Assembly: GCA_003978135.1 (NCBI GenBank)
Contig: QOAL01000065.1
Span: forward strand, 1 to 11,390
Reading direction: 5' to 3'
Origin: Thermodesulfatator sp.
GTDB taxonomy: Bacteria > Desulfobacterota > Dissulfuribacteria > Dissulfuribacterales > QOAL01
Length of the DNA: 11,390 nt
In this document: in pieces, positions 7,507 to 11,390 of the stretch
How the letters are laid out: each line of letters starts with the position of its first letter
How positions within the stretch are numbered: position 1 is the stretch's first letter
Notes under the pieces: model-generated
Seen by the model: only the letters and a program-made list of their open reading frames with translations
Databases searched by the model: none
Told to the model about the DNA's origin: nothing
Position numbers and translations under genes: made by a program

Positions 7507-8880
7507 ATGGATAAAGATAGATTGAGAGAACTGGACAGGAAGCTGATCTGGCATCCCTATACTCAGATGAAGGATTTTGAGAAAAGGCAGATCCTTTTCA
7601 TAGACCGGGGACAAGGGGTGTACCTCTATGACCTGGATGAAAACCGTTACTTTGACACCATATCATCCTGGTGGTGCATAGTGCACGGTCATAACCATCC
7701 GGTTATCAGAAAACACATTGAGGCCCAACTCAAAAGGCTTGACCAGGTTCATTTTGCCGGCACAACGCATTCCGGACCGGTGCTGCTTGCTGAGAAGCTT
7801 TCCCAGTTGCTCCCCCACGGCTTGGAAAAGTTTTTTTATTCCGACAATGGCTCTACTGCCTGTGAAGTGGCCATCAAGATGTCCCTCCAGTACTGGAAAC
7901 ATGCCGGGGAAGAGAAAAGGGAAAAGTTTATAGCCCTTGAAAGGGGCTATCATGGAGATACAATAGGCACCATGAGTCTTGGAGGGGTGCCAGCCTTTGA
8001 AGGTCCTTTTCAGGCCCTCACCTTTGATTCTCTTACCGTACCTCCGCCATACTGCTACCGCTGTCCCTGCAAACTCGGTGCTTATACTCCTGGACGTGCC
8101 CCCAACTGCAATCTGGAATGCATCGGGTTTTTGGAAAAACTCCTTGAAAAAGAGGGACGTGATGTGGCAGCCATTATACTGGAGCCCATGCTAATGGGGG
8201 CAGGAGGCATGATTTCTTATCCTGCCGGCTACCTTGAAAGGGTACGAGAGCTTAGCATGAAGTATGGGGTACATCTTATTCTTGACGAGGTCGCTACGGG
8301 ATTTGGACGCACAGGGAGGATGTTTGCCATGGAGCATGCCGGCATCACCCCGGATTTTGTCTGCCTGTCCAAGGGTATTACAGGAGGGACGCTTCCCCTG
8401 GCAGTAACTGTGACCAGTCAGGAAATCTTTAATGCCTTTTATGCTGATTACACGGAAGGCAAGACCTTTTTCCACGGGCATACCTTTACGGCCAATCCAG
8501 TTTGTGCTTCGGCTGCCCTGGGCTCCCTGGAGGTCTTCGAGCAGGAAAGGGTAATGGAGCATCTTCCACAAAAGGTGGAAAGGCTTCAGGAGGGCAAGAT
8601 GCGTTTTGCAGATATACCAATGGTGGGAGACATTCGAGGCATAGGCATGGTTGCAGCCTTTGAGCTGGTAGAGGATCCAAGGACAAAAAGACCCTTTCCT
8701 GCTGAAAAGAGGGTAGGGTGGCAGGTCTATCTCAAAGGCCTTGGCAAAGGCCTTATCCTGAGGCCCCTTTCAGATGTAATCTATCTCTTCCTGCCCCTTG
8801 CAGTAACAGTGGACGAGATCGACCGTATTCTCGAACTTACCTTTGAAACCATTAGTGAAGTTTATGGAAGCGTGGCCTGA
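7507..8880 (+). CDS. bioA: 7,8-diaminopelargonate (DAPA) aminotransferase
   Basis: A 457-residue PLP-dependent class III aminotransferase that converts 8-amino-7-oxononanoate to 7,8-diaminopelargonate in biotin synthesis. Family motifs: HPYTQM (16-21), SSWWC and HGHNHP (53-65), DNGSTACEVAIKMSLQYW (113-130), GYHGDT-GTMS-GG (148-160), LEPMLMGAGGM (225-235), LDEVATGFGRTG (259-270, PLP-contacting D260), LSKGITGG (K289, Schiff-base lysine), KTFFHGHTFTANP and a C-terminal LRPL-D-IYLFLPL. Usual length is about 430-460. Residues 183-205 hold five cysteines (183, 186, 188, 201, 205), an insertion absent from E. coli BioA. The KTFFHGH segment and the C-terminal region resemble B. subtilis BioA (BioK), which uses lysine rather than S-adenosylmethionine, so the amino donor is open. 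The start is ATG with a weak upstream ACGGAAAA. Its stop overlaps the bioB start by one base (TGATG). Confidence 0.95.
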   Translation: MDKDRLRELDRKLIWHPYTQMKDFEKRQILFIDRGQGVYLYDLDENRYFDTISSWWCIVHGHNHPVIRKHIEAQLKRLDQVHFAGTTHSGPVLLAEKLSQLLPHGLEKFFYSDNGSTACEVAIKMSLQYWKHAGEEKREKFIALERGYHGDTIGTMSLGGVPAFEGPFQALTFDSLTVPPPYCYRCPCKLGAYTPGRAPNCNLECIGFLEKLLEKEGRDVAAIILEPMLMGAGGMISYPAGYLERVRELSMKYGVHLILDEVATGFGRTGRMFAMEHAGITPDFVCLSKGITGGTLPLAVTVTSQEIFNAFYADYTEGKTFFHGHTFTANPVCASAALGSLEVFEQERVMEHLPQKVERLQEGKMRFADIPMVGDIRGIGMVAAFELVEDPRTKRPFPAEKRVGWQVYLKGLGKGLILRPLSDVIYLFLPLAVTVDEIDRILELTFETISEVYGSVA

Positions 8881-9821
8881 TGGCAATGACCGAGAACATT
8901 CCAGGGCTTGACCACTTCAGGCAGACAAGGCTTGATGTGTTGATGCATGAAGCATTGATGCTCAAGCTTGAGAACAGGGGGCTTCGAATGGGCCTTTGTA
9001 CCATATCAAATGCCCGGTCAGGGGCCTGTACAGAGGATTGTTCCTTTTGTGCCCAGTCAGGCAGTTCCGCTGCCAAGGCGCCTGTATATCCGCTCAAATC
9101 CATTGACGAACTTCTATGTGAGGCAGAGACAGCCATCAGGAGCGGCGCCCAGCGCTTTAGCATTGTTACCAGCGGACGCGGGCCTTCGGAAAGGCTGCTG
9201 GATCAGGTTGCCGAAAGGGTCTTTAAGATACGGCAAAAGGTGGGCATAAGTGTCTGCTGTTCCCTGGGGATTATGAGCAGAAGTAAAATAAAAGTCTTGA
9301 AGCAGGCTGGGCTTTCCAGGTATCATCACAATCTTGAGGCATCTGAGGAATTCTTTCCACGGGTCTGCACAACGCATTCCTTTGAGGAAAGGCTGGCAAC
9401 CATAAAGGCAGCCATTGCCTGTGGACTTGAGGTGTGCGCAGGTGGAATAATCGGCCTGGGTGAAAACGACAAGGACAGGTACTCAATGGCCTGCCAGCTG
9501 GCAGATCTTGGCGTGGTATCCATTCCACTGAATATTCTTGTGCCTATTAGAGGAACCAGGCTTGAAGACATGCCCCTTTTAAGTATCCCTGAAATACTGC
9601 GAACCATTTCCATGTTCAGGATCATGGCCCCGTCTGCTGCTCTTCGTATAGCAGGGGGCAGGGAGACGGCACTCAATCAGGTTCAGGCCCTGGCATTCAT
9701 GGCAGGAGCCGATGCCATGCTCATTGGCGGATACCTTACTACCAGGGGAAGGCCCCCGGAAATGGATACGGCTCTTACAGAGGAGATAAGGCAGTTATGG
9801 AAGGAAATGTCCCACCACTGA
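8880..9821 (+). CDS. bioB: Biotin synthase, radical SAM (ligand pattern of anaerobe Type II)
   Basis: A 313-residue radical SAM enzyme that inserts sulfur into dethiobiotin to give biotin. The radical SAM cluster motif is CTEDCSFC (C50, C54, C57). BioB hallmarks follow: YHHNLEAS (148-155), TTHSFEERL (164-172), VCAGGIIGLGE (C186), the NILVPI-GT-LED segment and RIAGGRE (R256, R261). E. coli BioB holds its sacrificial [2Fe-2S] cluster with C97, C128, C188 and R260. Here the C97 position is Ser (RFSIVTSGRG, S93), the C128 position is a Cys-Cys pair (C126/C127), and C186 and the Arg are kept. That pattern suggests the Type II BioB of obligate anaerobes, which uses an auxiliary [4Fe-5S] cluster; this reading is inference. 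The ATG at 8880 overlaps the bioA stop; a GGAAG (8866-8870) sits upstream. A start at the third codon (8886) is possible. The permease gene begins 25 bases before its end. Confidence 0.95.
   Translation: MAMTENIPGLDHFRQTRLDVLMHEALMLKLENRGLRMGLCTISNARSGACTEDCSFCAQSGSSAAKAPVYPLKSIDELLCEAETAIRSGAQRFSIVTSGRGPSERLLDQVAERVFKIRQKVGISVCCSLGIMSRSKIKVLKQAGLSRYHHNLEASEEFFPRVCTTHSFEERLATIKAAIACGLEVCAGGIIGLGENDKDRYSMACQLADLGVVSIPLNILVPIRGTRLEDMPLLSIPEILRTISMFRIMAPSAALRIAGGRETALNQVQALAFMAGADAMLIGGYLTTRGRPPEMDTALTEEIRQLWKEMSHH
9781..9791 (+). promoter_or_regulatory. Ribosome binding site for the CHR permease, inside bioB
   Basis: AGGAG (9781-9785) with AAGG just after (9788-9791) precedes the ATG at 9797 and lies within the last 41 bases of bioB. 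It supports the upstream ATG as the permease start. The next in-frame Met (residue 27) would remove the first FGGP motif. Confidence 0.55.
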
Positions 9822-10984
9822 AACTTTTTCTGGCATTTTTGCGCTTGGGCTGCACGGCCTTTGGGGGCCCTGCCATGGTGAAATACATCAAGGATCTTTC
9901 ATGCAGGAAAAATAAGTGGGTGAAAACAGAAGACTTTGACCATGGAGTGGCCCTGGTCCAGACCATACCGGGAGCCACGGCAATGCAGGCTGCTGCCTAT
10001 GCAGGACTCAAGGCAGGCGGGGGTATTGGTTCCCTTGCTGCCTATACGGGATTTGCACTGCCTGCCTTTGTCTTCATGACTGTTCTTTCTGTTGTTTACA
10101 TGCATGCCATAGATCTCAAGCCTGTGGCCTCCTGTTTTCTGGGTTTCAAGGTCATAGTTGTTGCAATAGTGGCAAATGCCACCATATCCTTCGGCAGGAA
10201 AATGGTTCGTTCATGGCAGGACGTGATTCTGGTGGTTGCTTCTGCAGCATATCTTGTTATGAAGGGAAGCCCGGTTACTGCAATCCTGGTATGTGCTATT
10301 GCAGGGATATTTATCTATCCGGCAAGAAAAGGAGACAAAAGTGCCGGACACGACACCAAGGATGAGGAGAAAAAAGACCTTCGCCAGCTCATGGCCTCTG
10401 AATCCATTCGATTTGCCGGCATTGTGACATGTGGAGTGGCGGTAATTCTGCTTGCCTTTTTCCTGCTTGACCCCTTTCTCGGCAAGCTGTGCGCCCTGAT
10501 GATGAAGATAGATTTTTTTGCCTATGGCGGAGGTTATGCCTCACTTCCTCTAATGCTCCATGAGGTAGTGGACAAGCGGCACCTTCTCACAGCCAAGGTC
10601 CTCATGGACGGCATTGCCCTTGGGCAGGTGACACCAGGGCCAATTGTGATCACTGCCGCCTTTGTAGGTTACCTTCTGAGGGATTTTGTCGGGGCCGCAG
10701 CCTGTACCTGGGCCATCTTTACCCCGTCTTTCTTAATTCTTCTCATAGTAGCCCCCTTTTTTGAAAATTTCAGGCATTCCCCTGTGTTTATACGTTCCAT
10801 GCGTGGTGTTCTTTCCTCCTTTGTTGGCCTGCTCCTGGCAGTTTTCATAAGTTTTGTCCTTGCCATAAGCTGGAAGCTCGCATCCATACTCATAGGTATT
10901 GCTGCCTTTGTGGCACTGTATAGGAAAATTGATATCCTGTGGGTTGTGATAGCAGGAGGGACACTGGCCATAATCTTCTTGTAG
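9797..10984 (+). CDS. chrA: CHR-family (chromate-type) transporter, two-domain form
   Basis: A 395-residue inner-membrane permease of the CHR family, built of two homologous halves as in long-chain ChrA. The first half (about 8-175) has FGGPAMVKYI (22-31) and QTIPGATAMQAAAYAG (55-70). The second (about 205-395) repeats the pattern as FAYGGGYASLPLM (241-253) and LGQVTPGPIVITAAFVGYLL (275-294). About ten hydrophobic segments are visible. The halves are joined by a charged linker (176-204: PARKGDKS followed by an Asp/Glu/Lys-rich stretch). Characterised members export chromate, and many relatives have no proven substrate. The ATG overlaps bioB by 25 bases, so the gene is very probably cotranscribed with bioA-bioB. 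That context hints at a role unrelated to chromate, but operon drift is as likely. It ends at TAG 10982-10984. Confidence 0.88.
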   Translation: MEGNVPPLKLFLAFLRLGCTAFGGPAMVKYIKDLSCRKNKWVKTEDFDHGVALVQTIPGATAMQAAAYAGLKAGGGIGSLAAYTGFALPAFVFMTVLSVVYMHAIDLKPVASCFLGFKVIVVAIVANATISFGRKMVRSWQDVILVVASAAYLVMKGSPVTAILVCAIAGIFIYPARKGDKSAGHDTKDEEKKDLRQLMASESIRFAGIVTCGVAVILLAFFLLDPFLGKLCALMMKIDFFAYGGGYASLPLMLHEVVDKRHLLTAKVLMDGIALGQVTPGPIVITAAFVGYLLRDFVGAAACTWAIFTPSFLILLIVAPFFENFRHSPVFIRSMRGVLSSFVGLLLAVFISFVLAISWKLASILIGIAAFVALYRKIDILWVVIAGGTLAIIFL

Positions 10985-10994
10985 TTTAGATGTT

Positions 10995-11012
10995 CCGGGG
11001 AATACTCCCTGG
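10995..11012 (+). terminator. Weak hairpin after the permease gene
   Basis: CCGGGGA (10995-11001) pairs with TCCCTGG (11006-11012), with one G-T pair and a 4-nt loop, starting 10 nt after the permease stop. Only GGATTTT follows, so the T-tract is poor. It is the only terminator-like structure near the end of the bioA-bioB-permease unit. Confidence 0.3.
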
Positions 11013-11065
11013 GGATTTTGGCAAGGTCAACAGGGGGAAGCATTTCCTGTTTGTCCCCATGGCCT

Positions 11066-11214
11066 GGGAGCGACCATTTCTTTCAAGATTCACCAACAGC
11101 CGCTGTGCGGGCTACATACTCATTCTGGATACATACTTCGACAATCCTACAACATTAAGAGCGGCTAAACCTGGCTTCCCCTTGGTGAAATCTTGAAAGA
11201 AACTGCTCGCTCCC
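11066..11214. repeat. 149-bp imperfect inverted-repeat element in non-coding DNA
   Basis: The arm at 11066-11096 and the reverse complement of 11182-11214 share GGGAGCGA, then a 3/4-base difference, then TTTCTTTCAAGATT, then CACCAA with one extra T in the right arm. A further match, AGCCGCT (11098-11104) with AGCGGCT (11160-11166), extends the symmetry; the right arm carries about 15 extra bases between its two matching blocks. The roughly 55-bp centre shows no coding signal. Terminal inverted repeats of about 30 bp around a short non-coding core suggest a MITE or a collapsed insertion sequence. No target-site duplication is evident. The interval 10985-11390 contains no gene I can support. 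Confidence 0.55.
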
Positions 11215-11268
11215 CGTTCGGATCCGGTAGCTCATAAAGGAAAAACAGGTTGAGAGCATATTCCTGTC

Positions 11269-11390
11269 TAGTGTCCATCCAGAAATAGGCGATTTTGTTC
11301 GAGGACAAGGCGCAAGGAGGCGAAAAAGCGCAGTGTACTGGGCGTACATGAGCATTTTTCGCCGACGAGCAACACAGTCATCGGGCAAAA
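11269..11390. mobile_element. Large palindromic MITE/REP-like element, cut by the window edge
   Basis: Symmetry is centred at about 11341. GGCGAAAAAGCGCAGTGTAC (11319-11338) and GTACATGAGCATTTTTCGCC (11344-11363) pair at GGCGAAAAA/TTTTTCGCC and TGTAC/GTACA around a 5-nt loop. Outside them, TTTTG..CGA.GAC at 11293-11306 matches the reverse complement of the right end at about 11377-11390. If the symmetry continues, the right terminus lies about 20 bases beyond the window. The left terminus is near TAGTGTCCATCC (11269-11280). From memory it resembles palindromic repeats dispersed in Desulfobacterota genomes; that is unverified. It has no coding content. Confidence 0.6.

Noticed and set aside
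10990..11196. 68-residue open frame after the permease gene
   Set aside because: It has no ribosome binding site and no motif, and both arms of the 149-bp inverted repeat lie in or next to it, so its residues reflect repeat DNA.
11155..11388. Minus-strand open frame at the right edge
   Set aside because: It is made up of the palindromic element and one arm of the inverted repeat. No family resemblance is visible.
1..11390. CRISPR array, tRNA or rRNA genes, or a defence island
   Set aside because: I found no regularly spaced repeats, tRNA-like cloverleaf or rRNA sequence. The SbcCD-like pair is a widespread housekeeping repair system and is not flanked by defence genes.

Overview
The window is about 11.4 kb of bacterial chromosome with roughly balanced base composition and compact gene spacing. 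The gene set is rpsU, a BrkB/YihY membrane protein, an SbcCD-like YhaO/YhaN pair, bioA-bioB and a CHR transporter. The BioB sequence carries the cluster-ligand pattern expected of an obligate anaerobe. The palindromic repeat at the right edge resembles dispersed repeats I recall from Desulfobacterota (sulfate-reducing deltaproteobacteria). That assignment is an inference; nothing in the window fixes the taxon.

Left flank (1-399): no intact gene. A reading frame open from the window edge ends inside a 33-base imperfect hairpin (160-192) of the kind found at the right end of IS200/IS605 elements. This is followed by AT-rich DNA with two sets of direct repeats and a strong sigma-70-type promoter (340-367) for rpsU. 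rpsU (400-597) starts at TTG behind a G-rich ribosome binding site and ends at a rho-independent terminator. That terminator lies inside the 3' end of the convergent yihY-like gene (610-2004, minus strand).

Middle: a 163-base intergenic region with a palindrome and a promoter candidate separates yihY from a two-gene operon. The first gene encodes a metallophosphoesterase nuclease (2168-3430). After a two-base gap comes a 1313-residue SMC/Rad50-like ATPase (3433-7374). The ATPase has a predicted transmembrane hairpin at the apex of its coiled coil where a zinc hook would sit in Rad50/SbcC. The pair is likely a membrane-associated DNA-end-processing machine related to Bacillus YhaO/YhaN.

Right: bioA (7507-8880), bioB (8880-9821) and a two-domain CHR (chromate-type) permease (9797-10984) overlap end to start and look like one transcript. 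BioA makes 7,8-diaminopelargonate and BioB converts dethiobiotin to biotin. bioD, which acts between them, is not in the window, nor is bioF. BioB has Ser where the first Cys ligand of the classical [2Fe-2S] cluster belongs, plus a Cys-Cys pair at the second ligand position. This fits the anaerobe-type (Type II) biotin synthases.

The last 400 bases have no supportable gene. They hold two imperfect inverted-repeat structures: a 149-base one with arms of about 30 bases (11066-11214), and a large palindromic, MITE-like element cut by the window edge (from about 11269).
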